This document shows positions 22,640-31,329 of a stretch of DNA of 32,094 nt, one piece after another. Source of the stretch: CAZVYJ01 sp964631565 (GTDB taxonomy: Bacteria > Planctomycetota > Phycisphaerae > SM23-33). Position numbers and translations under genes: made by a program. The notes below the pieces were generated by a model. It did not search any database. It was not told where the DNA came from and was given only the letters and a program-made list of their open reading frames with translations. Numbering within the stretch: the first letter of the stretch is position 1; each line of letters starts with the position of its first letter. The DNA is taken from contig CAZVYJ010000031.1 in NCBI GenBank assembly GCA_964631565.1, forward strand, positions 1 to 32,094, read 5' to 3'.

Positions 22640-25600
22640 ATGGGCGGCAACGTGGTTCGCAAGGCGGTTGATAACTACATCCTCGTCACTTTGATTACCG
22701 CGGCTGCAACAATCGCAATAGCGGCTGTCGCGGTGCTGCCGTCCATCTGGCCGCAAACCTTCAGCTTTCTCAACGCCGCCAAGGTCGACACGGACCCCGA
22801 AAACATGCTCTCCAGCAACGAGCCTGTCAGGGTCTTTCACGACCGGATGAAAAAACGGCTGAGCCTGTACGACATGGTCGTCGTCGGCGTAGTGAACACC
22901 GAAAATCCCAAGGGCGTGTTCAACCCCGAGTCGCTGAAAAAAATCTACGAACTTACCGAATACGCCAAGGGGCTTTCCGGCGAGAAGAACCTCGGCGTTG
23001 AAGGCGGCGTAGTCGAGCCTGACGTAATCGCCCCATCGACCGTCGACAACATGAAGCCCATCGGACCCAACGAGCTGCAGTTCTCGCCGCTCATGCGCGT
23101 CCCGCCTAAAACGCAGGCCGAGGCCGACGCCATACTCGCGGATGCCCAGCGGATACCCTTCTTCCGAGGCACGATGGTTCCGCCCACACTGGGCGACGGG
23201 CAGGCCGTCTGCATCTACCTGCCGATTACCAGCAAAAACCTCAGCCACGACGTCTACACGAAACTTAACGACAAAATTGCACAACTCGGCGGGCCCGAGC
23301 AGTACTACATAACCGGCCTGCCCGTAGCGGAAGATACGTTCGGCTATGAGATGTTCATCCAGATGGCCATATCAGCGCCGGCGGCCATGCTCGTCATCTT
23401 CGTGCTCATGTTCGTGTTCTTCCGCAAGCTGGTGCTTATTGTCTCGCCGATGCTCGTGGCGATGGCCTCGGTGATATTCACGATGGGCTCGCTGATAATC
23501 GCCGGTTTCCCCATCCACATCATGAGCAGCATGATACCGATATTCATCATGCCGATAGCGGTGCTCGACTCGATTCACATCATCAGCGAATTTTTCGAGC
23601 GGTACCAGCAGACCCGCGACCGCCGCAAAACCATACTTGCCGTCATGGATGAGCTGTTCTCGCCGATGCTCTACACTTCGCTGACGTCGGCGGCGGGCTT
23701 CGCGTCACTGGCGTTGACGCCGATACCGCCTGTGCAGGTGTTCGGCATATTCGTGGCAGCCGGCATCATGGTCGCCTGGGTGCTGACGATTACCTTCATC
23801 CCGGCATACGTCATGTTCATCTCTCCGAAGACGCTCGAAAATTTCGGCGCAAGGCACCATGCGACCGGCGAGTCCGGCAGCAACACGCTGATGGCAAGGA
23901 TGCTCCGCAGAATCGGCGGTGCGACATATCGCTGGGCCAAGCCGATACTGGCAGCCGGGCTGGTCGTGCTCGCCGTCGCGATATACGGCATAACCAGAAT
24001 CAACATAAACGACAACCCGATTAAATGGTTCACGCCGTCTCACCCAATTCGCGTGGCAGACCGCGTCCTCAACGAGCATTTCGGCGGCACGTACATGGCC
24101 TACCTGGCGATACGGTACCAGCCGGAAAAGTTCGACCACGAAAAATGCATCGCCAAATTCGCCGCCCGCGCGGAACTCCGGCAGAAAAGCCTGGAAGCTT
24201 TCCTCGCCCGCCTGCCTGAAGCGACAAAGGCTGCCGCCGACAGAAGCGACACGGTGGACAAGTTTTTCGAGGCGTTGAAAAGCGGGCTTAAGCCGGACAG
24301 CGATACTGCCGGCGACGAAGAAATCGCCGCATGGTCGGTGATAAGCGATTTCATCGACCGCCAGTGGAGCGAGATGAGCGACCTCGACAACCCGACCAAG
24401 TTTGACAAGGCGAAGACGCCGGTCGATTTCATCGCAAAAGCGAAGGGGTTCGTGGAAACCTGCAAGACGGCAGTGGAAATCGCCAAATCAGGCATGGAGA
24501 AAGCTCCGGAAACCGGGGTCAAAACCAAGGCGGAGATGCTCGAAAAATGCAAAGCCGCCGTCGAACATGCATGGGGCTTCATGCAATGGAAAGAGGACGC
24601 CAGCCCGGACGCCGCAAAGCAGGCCGTCCTGACGCTGATGTCGGAAGAAAGCCAGGCCGACGAGGTATTCAAGCGGCCCGATGTGCTCGCCCACATAGAG
24701 GAGCTTCAGAAGGTTCTGGAGGACACCGGCATCGTAGGCAAGAGCAACTCGCTGGTAGAAATCGTGGCGACCGTTAACCGCGACCTGCACGGCGGCAATG
24801 AGGAATATTACAAAATTCCGCCCAACCGGAACGCCGTCGCACAGTGCATACAGCAATTCCAGCAGAGCCACCGCCCGCAGGACCTGGACCATTTTGTCGT
24901 AAAAGGCGACTATCAGACGGCCTCGATATGGGTCCAATTAAAAAGCGGAGACAACAAGGACATGGCCGCCGTCGCCAGGGCGGTAGATGAATATCTCAAG
25001 GGCCACTCCTCGCCCGTCCCGCTGGAGCATGAATGGTTCGGACTGACTTACATAAACGTTGTCTGGCAGGACAGGATGGTTTCAGGCATGCTGCAGGCGT
25101 TTGCCGGCAGCTTCCTGGTCGTGTTCGTGCTGATGGTCATACTGTTCCGCTCGCCGCTGTGGGGCCTGCTCAGCATGATTCCGCTGACGGTGACCATCGG
25201 GGCGATTTACGGCGCGATAGGCCTGCTGGGACGCGACTACGACATGCCGGTGGCTGTTCTCTCGTCGCTGACGCTTGGGCTTGCGGTGGACTTCGCCATT
25301 CATTTCCTGGCGCGAGGCAAGGTCATTCAGAGGGAATACGGCAGCTGGGAGGCAGCGGCACCGGCTGTTTTCGGCGAACCGGCCCGCGCGATTACGAGGA
25401 ACATAATAGTGATAGCGGCCGGCTTCCTGCCCCTGCTGCTGGCGCCGCTGGTGCCTTACAAGACGGTCGGCATTCTCATGGCGACGATTCTGCTTGTATC
25501 CGGCGTCGGATCGCTTCTGCTGCTGCCGGCACTGGTGAGAATACTTCAGAAGAAACTGTTCACGGAAAAGAAAGCCATGGGGCCGGCCTGCAACTGCGCG

Positions 25601-25795
25601 TACTGTGCCGCCGTTTCGGTGGCCACGGTGCTGACGGTGGCGCTGAGCGTGCACCAGTCGATGCACATGCAGTTCGGCGCGATGACAATCGGGAGCGGTG
25701 CAGCTATAGTAACCATGATGATTATCTGCGGCGTTCTTTCACGCCGCAGCAAGTGCAAAATAATGCAGAATAAAGACGAAGGAGGACAGCAATGA
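22640..25795 (+). CDS. RND-superfamily (MMPL/SSD-type) exporter
   Basis: 1051 residues; ATG at 22640 with GAAAGGATT ahead. The layout is the RND duplicated design: TM1 near 13-35, a periplasmic loop to about 235, then five TMs (about 236-395) with the sterol-sensing-type features PIFIMPIAVLDSIHI and SAAGFASLALTP. The second half begins with TM7 near 434-455, has a very long periplasmic loop to about 830, and then five TMs containing the SLTLGLAVDFAIHF proton-relay region. Residues about 500-715 are an added, largely helical, charged segment. The C-terminus adds two further hydrophobic segments after a Cys cluster (C984, C986, C989). It is probably a proton-driven exporter of a hydrophobic molecule or lipid. 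Translationally coupled by ATGA to the LolA-like gene. Confidence 0.85.
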   Translation: MGGNVVRKAVDNYILVTLITAAATIAIAAVAVLPSIWPQTFSFLNAAKVDTDPENMLSSNEPVRVFHDRMKKRLSLYDMVVVGVVNTENPKGVFNPESLKKIYELTEYAKGLSGEKNLGVEGGVVEPDVIAPSTVDNMKPIGPNELQFSPLMRVPPKTQAEADAILADAQRIPFFRGTMVPPTLGDGQAVCIYLPITSKNLSHDVYTKLNDKIAQLGGPEQYYITGLPVAEDTFGYEMFIQMAISAPAAMLVIFVLMFVFFRKLVLIVSPMLVAMASVIFTMGSLIIAGFPIHIMSSMIPIFIMPIAVLDSIHIISEFFERYQQTRDRRKTILAVMDELFSPMLYTSLTSAAGFASLALTPIPPVQVFGIFVAAGIMVAWVLTITFIPAYVMFISPKTLENFGARHHATGESGSNTLMARMLRRIGGATYRWAKPILAAGLVVLAVAIYGITRININDNPIKWFTPSHPIRVADRVLNEHFGGTYMAYLAIRYQPEKFDHEKCIAKFAARAELRQKSLEAFLARLPEATKAAADRSDTVDKFFEALKSGLKPDSDTAGDEEIAAWSVISDFIDRQWSEMSDLDNPTKFDKAKTPVDFIAKAKGFVETCKTAVEIAKSGMEKAPETGVKTKAEMLEKCKAAVEHAWGFMQWKEDASPDAAKQAVLTLMSEESQADEVFKRPDVLAHIEELQKVLEDTGIVGKSNSLVEIVATVNRDLHGGNEEYYKIPPNRNAVAQCIQQFQQSHRPQDLDHFVVKGDYQTASIWVQLKSGDNKDMAAVARAVDEYLKGHSSPVPLEHEWFGLTYINVVWQDRMVSGMLQAFAGSFLVVFVLMVILFRSPLWGLLSMIPLTVTIGAIYGAIGLLGRDYDMPVAVLSSLTLGLAVDFAIHFLARGKVIQREYGSWEAAAPAVFGEPARAITRNIIVIAAGFLPLLLAPLVPYKTVGILMATILLVSGVGSLLLLPALVRILQKKLFTEKKAMGPACNCAYCAAVSVATVLTVALSVHQSMHMQFGAMTIGSGAAIVTMMIICGVLSRRSKCKIMQNKDEGGQQ

Positions 25796-26670
25796 CAAAA
25801 ATACTGCGCATCCTCACGATTGTGTGCCTGATGACGGTTTTCTCGGCAACCGCCCTTCTGGCCGGCGACGACAAGAAAGACGAAAAGAAGGCTGATGAAA
25901 CAAAGCTCACAGTCGATCAGATTGTCAACAAGACGAATTTCGTGTCCTACTACCAGGGCGAAGACGGCCGGGCACAGGTGAAGATGACCATCGTCGACAA
26001 GCAGGACCAGACGCGTGAGCGAGAGATGACCATCCTGAGATGGGACAAGCCGGCTGAAAAAGACGAAAAGGCCGACGAAAAAAAGAAAGACGAGGAAAAC
26101 TGCGGCGAGCAGAAATTCTATGTCTATTTCCTCAGCCCCGCCGACGTCAACAAGACCGCTTTTCTCGTCTGGAAGCACCTGGACAAGGACGACGACCGCT
26201 GGCTGTATCTGCCGGCGCTGGACCTGGTGAAAAGAGTGGCCTCGACCGACAAGCGGACCAGCTTCGTCGGCTCGCATTTTTACTACGAGGACGTCTCCGG
26301 GCGGAACATAAACGACGACAAGCATGAACTCGTCAGGGAAACCGAAAATTACTACCTGCTCAAAAACACGCCGAAGGACAAGGACTCAGTCGAGTTCTCC
26401 TACTACGAGATGTGGATAATCAAGAAGAACTTCGTCGTCGGCAAAATCGACTACTACGACAAGCAGGGGCAGAAGTATCGCACCTACGAGGCCCTTAAGG
26501 TGGAAGACATCCAGGATTTTCCCACCGTCACCAAGGCGAAAATGAGTGATACGAAAATAGGCGGCCACACGATATTGGAATATACGAAGGTGGAATATAA
26601 CGTCAAGCTGCCGGAAACCCTGTTCACCGAACGATACCTGAAACAAACGCCGTTCAAGTATCTCAAATGA
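25792..26670 (+). CDS. Periplasmic LolA-like lipoprotein/lipid-carrier protein
   Basis: 292 residues. The start ATG at 25792 overlaps the RND stop and has GGAGG 6 nt ahead. Residues 1-24 are a signal peptide (MTKILRILTIVCLMTVFSA, LLAG end). The mature protein matches the outer-membrane lipoprotein-sorting-like family: VDQIVNKTNFVSYYQGEDGRAQVKM, the RWLYLPALDLVKRVASTDKRTSFVGSHF stretch (key R/W/L-P-R, S-F-x-G-S) and FYYEDVSGRNI. An unusual Lys/Glu-rich insertion lies at about 80-100. The expected fold is a LolA/LolB-like half-barrel that could carry a hydrophobic cargo between inner and outer membranes. Partner genes on both sides, an RND exporter and an outer-membrane barrel, support a shared transport route. 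Confidence 0.85.
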   Translation: MTKILRILTIVCLMTVFSATALLAGDDKKDEKKADETKLTVDQIVNKTNFVSYYQGEDGRAQVKMTIVDKQDQTREREMTILRWDKPAEKDEKADEKKKDEENCGEQKFYVYFLSPADVNKTAFLVWKHLDKDDDRWLYLPALDLVKRVASTDKRTSFVGSHFYYEDVSGRNINDDKHELVRETENYYLLKNTPKDKDSVEFSYYEMWIIKKNFVVGKIDYYDKQGQKYRTYEALKVEDIQDFPTVTKAKMSDTKIGGHTILEYTKVEYNVKLPETLFTERYLKQTPFKYLK

Positions 26671-28124
26671 AAAACCACAATCGCCTCAGCGTACTGTGCC
26701 TGCTGATATGCGTGTCATTTGGCGCGGTTTCGATGCTGCGCGCCGCCGACGATGAACCCGCGATGCCCGAAGGCGTCGGTGATGAGCCGACACTGCCGAA
26801 AGGCGTGGACAATGGCGAGCCTGCCCTTCCCGAAGGAGTCGATACCGGCGAGCCCCCGCTGCCGGACGAAGGAACAGGCAAGCCGAAAACCAAACCAAAA
26901 ACACTGGACCTCATCCCCGGCGTGACGGGTTTCTGGGAGGTTCGCGGCGGCGTTCGAACGCAGAAAGACCCGTACGAAAAGGACGCGTCCATCGGTGAGA
27001 CGCGGCTGCAGCTTTCGATTGAAAAACCGTGGCAGAACCTCACGTTCAAGGTGACTGGTGACTTCATTTATGACGCGGTGGTGAGCCATCATTCAATCGA
27101 CCTGGAAACCGGCCAGGGCTGGCTGGACCTGCGGGAGGCATATGTCTCGCTGTCGCCGCTGAATTTCATGGACATGAAAATCGGCCGGCAGATATGCACA
27201 TGGGGCACGGGCGATCTGATATTCATCAACGACATGTTCCCAAAGGACTGGCAGGCGTTTTTCATCGGACGGGATGAAGACTACCTCAAGGCGCCGTCCG
27301 ACGCGATAAAAACAAGCCTCTTCAGCGACCTGGCGAACGTCGATGTGGTATATACGCCAGTATTCGACGCCGACAGGTACATCACCGGCGAAAGGCTTTC
27401 GTACTACAGCAGCACGCTGGGCCGCCTGGTCGGCCGGGACGCGGTCGTCGACGCGGACGTGCCGAACAAATGGTTCAGAGACAGCGAATGGGCCGTCCGC
27501 GCTTACAAAAACATCGCCGGCTACGAGCTGGCCGCCTACGGCTACTGGGGATTCTGGAAAAGCCCGGGCGGGCAGGACCCCGTTACTTCGCACGCGACAT
27601 TTCCGAGGCTGAACGTGTACGGCGGCAGCGTCCGCGGGCAGGTCGGGCCGGGCATCGCCAACTTTGAAGCCGGCTACTATGACTCGCACGACGACCGCGA
27701 GGGAACCGACCCGTACATCAACAACAGCGAGCTTCGCCTGCTGGGAGGCTACGAGCAGGACCTGCCGCAAATCGCACGCGATCTGACCGTCGGCGTGCAG
27801 TACTACGTCGAGCGGATGATGGACTACGACGCATACATGTCCAATCTGCCGGCCGGCAGCAAGGCACGCGACCAGTGCAGGCAAGTGATGACGTTCCGCA
27901 TCACAAAACTGCTGATGAACCAGAACCTCAAGCTGTCGTTTTTCGCATACTACAGCCCCACCGACTGCGACACGTACATCCGTCCGAATATAAGTTACAA
28001 AATCGACGACCACTGGACGGCGGAAATCGGAGCGAACATTTTCGTCGGCAAGCATATCAACACATTCTTCGGCCAGTTCGAGCGTGACACCAACGTCTAC
28101 ATGGGCCTGCGGTACGGCTTCTGA
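26667..28124 (+). CDS. Outer-membrane beta-barrel protein, DUF1302-like
   Basis: 485 residues; its ATG overlaps the stop of the LolA-like gene (ATGA). Signal peptide about 1-26 (MKNHNRLSVLCLLICVSFGA start, LRAAD end). The next 50 residues are a Pro/Glu/Gly-rich linker with four loose repeats of an EPxLPxGVD unit. The rest has alternating beta strands typical of outer-membrane porins. The motif MKIGRQICTWGTGD, followed by NDMFPKDWQAFF, is characteristic of DUF1302/alginate-export-type barrels (G-R-Q-x-x-x-W-G). It ends GLRYGF, the aromatic C-terminus recognised by the BAM complex. In proteobacteria, DUF1302-type barrels occur with LolA-like (DUF1329) and RND proteins, the same set as here, so the operon may move a lipid-like compound to the outer membrane. 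Confidence 0.78.
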   Translation: MKNHNRLSVLCLLICVSFGAVSMLRAADDEPAMPEGVGDEPTLPKGVDNGEPALPEGVDTGEPPLPDEGTGKPKTKPKTLDLIPGVTGFWEVRGGVRTQKDPYEKDASIGETRLQLSIEKPWQNLTFKVTGDFIYDAVVSHHSIDLETGQGWLDLREAYVSLSPLNFMDMKIGRQICTWGTGDLIFINDMFPKDWQAFFIGRDEDYLKAPSDAIKTSLFSDLANVDVVYTPVFDADRYITGERLSYYSSTLGRLVGRDAVVDADVPNKWFRDSEWAVRAYKNIAGYELAAYGYWGFWKSPGGQDPVTSHATFPRLNVYGGSVRGQVGPGIANFEAGYYDSHDDREGTDPYINNSELRLLGGYEQDLPQIARDLTVGVQYYVERMMDYDAYMSNLPAGSKARDQCRQVMTFRITKLLMNQNLKLSFFAYYSPTDCDTYIRPNISYKIDDHWTAEIGANIFVGKHINTFFGQFERDTNVYMGLRYGF

Positions 28125-28173
28125 CATTTCTGACTAGCGGCCGGCAACGGCAATAAAGGGGACACGAAAAAAA

Positions 28174-28554
28174 ATGAAACGGATACTCATAACATCTGCA
28201 CTGGCGATGTTGGCATCTGTTTTAGTCGGAGTGCTGATGGCCTTAATGCCGAATCTCAATAATCTGAAAGATATCAGCAAGGGGCTTTTTGTTGGAATTC
28301 TGCCGTTAGTACCGATTGCACTCAGCTCCGCCGCATATAGACTGACATGGAAAAAAGCGGTTGCCGCCGTCATATACTGGTCAATCGTGGTCGCATGGGA
28401 GTTTTATTGGTTATGTGAAGCCATGGCATATAACTGCGAAGGACTCACAGGCCAGGTTGCCATAGGTCTTTTCTTCGTTTCAGCATTACCCGCAGTGAGT
28501 GCCTATGTCGTCATGCAGATAGGTTTCAGAAAACCGATACCGCCGGCTGCGTAA
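28174..28554 (+). CDS. Small hypothetical membrane protein, about four TM segments
   Basis: 126 residues, ATG at 28174 with AAGGGGACA before it. Hydrophobic stretches at about 5-28, 40-55, 62-80 and 93-115 suggest four helices with the N-terminus in the cytoplasm. No conserved motif was recognised; the AYRLTWKKAVAA region gives the only strongly basic loop. Its base composition is visibly more AT-rich than the neighbouring genes, which could mean later acquisition. It starts 49 bp after the barrel gene and ends 9 bp from the convergent TPR gene. Confidence 0.6.
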   Translation: MKRILITSALAMLASVLVGVLMALMPNLNNLKDISKGLFVGILPLVPIALSSAAYRLTWKKAVAAVIYWSIVVAWEFYWLCEAMAYNCEGLTGQVAIGLFFVSALPAVSAYVVMQIGFRKPIPPAA

Positions 28555-28563
28555 TCTGGGCAG

Positions 28564-31020
28564 CTATTCGTTGTCGGCAGCGGTAATCAGGCGGTCAAGA
28601 AATTCGTCGTCTACCTTGCCGCCCATCGACATGTAAGTTTTGATATCTTTCAGCGACTTGCCGTATCGGCCCTTGGCGTAATACGCCAGGCCGCGATTGT
28701 AATAGGCGTCGGCATAGCCCGGCGTGAGTTCTATCGCCCTGGTGTAATCGTCGATGGCCTTGTCGTAGTTCAGTTTCGCGTAGTAGGCCAGGCCGCGGTT
28801 ATATCGCGAGCCGGCGTCAGCCGGGTCAAGCTCAATCGCCTTGTCGTAATCGGCGACGGCCTGGTCGTATCGCCGCTGCTGATAATAAACCGTGCCGCGG
28901 CTCTTGTAGGTCTTGGCGTCGCGGTCGTTAAGTTCGATGGCCTTCGTATAGTCCGCAATCGCCTCGTCGTAGAGTTTCTTGTTCCGATACGCCACGCCGC
29001 GGTTGTAGTAGGCGTCGGCATAGGCCGGATCAAGCTCGATCGCGCGGGTCTGATCTTCAATCGCTTTGTCGTAGTCGCCCCGCCTGCAATACGCGCTGCC
29101 GCGATTGCTGTATGCTGCGGCGAAGTTGGCGTCAAGCCCGATTGCCTTGTCGCAGTCGGCGATGGCATCGTCATAATTTTCCATATCAAGGTGAACGCAC
29201 GCCCGGTTGTTGTATGCAGTCGCAAGTTTCGGGTCCAGCTCTATAGCCTTGTTGTTGTCCGCCAGCGCCAGTCGCAGGTCGCCCTTCCGATGATACTCCA
29301 CGCCGCGTTTCACATAGGCCAAAACGAAATCGCCCTTCAGTTCGATCGCCTTCGTGTAGTCGGCAATCGCCGCGTCGAACCGGCTCATGTTGAAATTCGA
29401 AAGTCCACGCTCGTAATAAACCTCGGCGTCGTTGCCGCGTATGCCTATGGCCCTGGTGAAGTCGGCAGATGCCTTCTCGTAATCTCCCTGCAAGAACCAC
29501 ACCATTCCGCGGTCGTAATATGCGGCGGCCGTCTCGGGCGAAAGCTCAATCGCCCTGTCGAAATCCTTCATCGCCGCGGCCAGGTCGCCTCTGCTTCTGT
29601 ACAGTTCGCCGCGATGCAGATAGGTCGCCGCATAGTTCGGGGCGAGGTCTGCCGCCGTGGCGAAATCCTTCAACGCCCGCTCCTGGTCGCCGTTGTTGCA
29701 ATACAGCAGGCCTCTGGCTTCATAGGCTTCGGCGAACGCCGGGGCAAGTTCTATGGCCTTGTTGAAGCTCGACTCAGCCTGCTCGAACTTCTTATCCGCA
29801 AAATAAACACGGCCGAGGTTGTAATAGGCAGTGGCGCTCTGGTTGATATCGACCGCGGCCGTAAAATCGTCGCCTGCGGCTGTTTTGAAAGTCTCGTTTC
29901 CGGTCGCTTCATACTTGCAGAAATTGGCCTCGCCCCGCGTGTTGTAGGCGTCACCGCACCTGGCGTCGATGGTTATGGCGACGCCGCAATCTGAAATCGC
30001 ATCATCGTACCTGCCCTGCTCGACATAAAGCCTCGCCCGATTGCAGTACGCCTCGACGAACCGAGGCATCTCGTGAATCGCATCGGAGAAGTCCGACTCG
30101 GCCGAATTCGGCTTGCCGGTCAGCATATACGCCCGGCCTCGCGAGTTCAGGGCCCGCGCCCTGACGTTGTCCACGCTGCCGGAAAGGGGCTGATCCTTGG
30201 AATACGACTTTATCGCGCGGGTGAAGTCCAGAACGGCCGATTCGACCTCGCCCTGCCGCTGATAAACCAGGCCCCTGCCGTAATAAGCCTCGGCATATCT
30301 CGGATCGCGCCGGATAGCCTTGTTGAAATCTTCGATAGCCTCGTCGAACTGCCCCTTGCTCGCCCTGGCCATGCCTCGCTGGCAATAAGCCTGGGCGAAA
30401 ATCTCGCTGCTGCTGCCCAGTTCAATCGCACGATCGAAAGCAGCGATTGCCTTGTCCCATTCTCTGGTGCTGACATAGGCCATCCCCTGCTGATAATAGG
30501 CCAGAGGAGAATTGGTGTTCAGCTTCACCGCCCTGGCGAAGTCTTCCAGGGCGCTTGCCGTCCGCCCGGCGGCCAGATAAGCCTTGCCTCGTAAAAGATA
30601 CGGCTCGGCCCAGTTGGGGGCATGCTCTATCGCCCTGCTCCAGTCCAAAATCGCCTTGTCGCTGTCGCCCTTCTGCATATAGGCATGTGCCCGCCCGGCC
30701 CAGGCTTGCGCATAATCAGGCTTGAGTTCGATGGTTTTTGTATAATCCTCAATCGCATCTGTAAACCGCCCCAGCTGCACATACGCATTGCCCCTGCCGA
30801 AGTATGCTTCCGGACGGTCGTCGCAGATTTTTATGGCGTCGGAATACTCCGTTACAGCCTGCTCATATTCGCCCTTGGTGAAATACGTCTCACCGCGCTC
30901 CATGCAAGCATCCGCCCGTTTTGCGTTTATGTAATAAAACAGCAGCACGCCGGCTGCTATGGCGACCACAACTAACGATGCATAGACGATAAGTTTCTTC
31001 AGCTTGCGATTACTGTTCAC
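28564..31020 (-). CDS. Membrane-anchored protein with about 22 tetratricopeptide repeats
   Basis: 818 residues from a GTG at 31020, chosen because GGAG lies 7 nt ahead; the upstream in-frame ATG at 31089 is unsupported. Residues about 10-32 are a membrane anchor (LIVYASLVVVAIAAGVLLFY), after which 34-residue TPRs run nearly to the end. I count 22. Each has the usual A-Y-x-x-R-G-x-A-Y plus A-I-x-D-x-x-x-A-I-E-L-x-P consensus, and the last repeat is degenerate. The repeats lie outside the cytoplasm if the anchor is N-in. This suggests a protein-protein scaffold; no catalytic domain is visible. The third quarter contains an irregular repeat (GNETFKTAAGDDFTAAV). The gene is divergent from the PEP-CTERM gene with a 309-bp gap between. 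Confidence 0.83.
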   Translation of the reverse strand: MNSNRKLKKLIVYASLVVVAIAAGVLLFYYINAKRADACMERGETYFTKGEYEQAVTEYSDAIKICDDRPEAYFGRGNAYVQLGRFTDAIEDYTKTIELKPDYAQAWAGRAHAYMQKGDSDKAILDWSRAIEHAPNWAEPYLLRGKAYLAAGRTASALEDFARAVKLNTNSPLAYYQQGMAYVSTREWDKAIAAFDRAIELGSSSEIFAQAYCQRGMARASKGQFDEAIEDFNKAIRRDPRYAEAYYGRGLVYQRQGEVESAVLDFTRAIKSYSKDQPLSGSVDNVRARALNSRGRAYMLTGKPNSAESDFSDAIHEMPRFVEAYCNRARLYVEQGRYDDAISDCGVAITIDARCGDAYNTRGEANFCKYEATGNETFKTAAGDDFTAAVDINQSATAYYNLGRVYFADKKFEQAESSFNKAIELAPAFAEAYEARGLLYCNNGDQERALKDFATAADLAPNYAATYLHRGELYRSRGDLAAAMKDFDRAIELSPETAAAYYDRGMVWFLQGDYEKASADFTRAIGIRGNDAEVYYERGLSNFNMSRFDAAIADYTKAIELKGDFVLAYVKRGVEYHRKGDLRLALADNNKAIELDPKLATAYNNRACVHLDMENYDDAIADCDKAIGLDANFAAAYSNRGSAYCRRGDYDKAIEDQTRAIELDPAYADAYYNRGVAYRNKKLYDEAIADYTKAIELNDRDAKTYKSRGTVYYQQRRYDQAVADYDKAIELDPADAGSRYNRGLAYYAKLNYDKAIDDYTRAIELTPGYADAYYNRGLAYYAKGRYGKSLKDIKTYMSMGGKVDDEFLDRLITAADNE

Positions 31021-31209
31021 CGTGCATCTCCGATGTGGTTTCGATTTCGAAAATCCCTGCCTGACACAAAGGGATTGTTGCAGGACCATCGCCTGACGTC
31101 AAGTGTCGGCTGATATGCATATAACCGCAACTTAACAGGATATTATCGCAACGGATTGATTCCAATAAAGTTATAAGGGGAAAAACGGCGTATTCCGGCA
31201 TTGTCGGCC

Positions 31210-31237
31210 TTGACCGATATGACATGTCTGTTACAAT
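31210..31237 (+). promoter_or_regulatory. Promoter of the PEP-CTERM gene
   Basis: TTGACC (31210-31215), 16-bp spacer, TACAAT (31232-31237), each five of six to consensus. Transcription would start near 31244, giving an 86-nt leader that contains two hairpins. Confidence 0.5.
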
Positions 31238-31300
31238 GCCTACCTGAGCCTTTTTGTTTGTTTTTGATTTACTGGAGCGGACGGAGGGAACGTCCCACCC

Positions 31301-31329
31301 AGACTGGAAAATTGAAGGGAAACCAGTCT
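31301..31329 (+). promoter_or_regulatory. Leader hairpin that holds the ribosome binding site in its loop
   Basis: AGACTGG (31301-31307) pairs perfectly with CCAGTCT (31323-31329), directly against the ATG at 31330. The 15-nt loop contains GAAGGGA, the only Shine-Dalgarno-like sequence. A smaller hairpin, GGGA-ACG-TCCC, sits at 31286-31296, and another ACTGG at 31271-31275 could compete for the CCAGT arm. Confidence 0.5.

Noticed and set aside
28564..31020. Regular spacing in the DNA that might suggest a CRISPR-like array
   Set aside because: The periodicity is about 102 bp and comes from the 34-residue TPRs in a coding frame; units are not identical.
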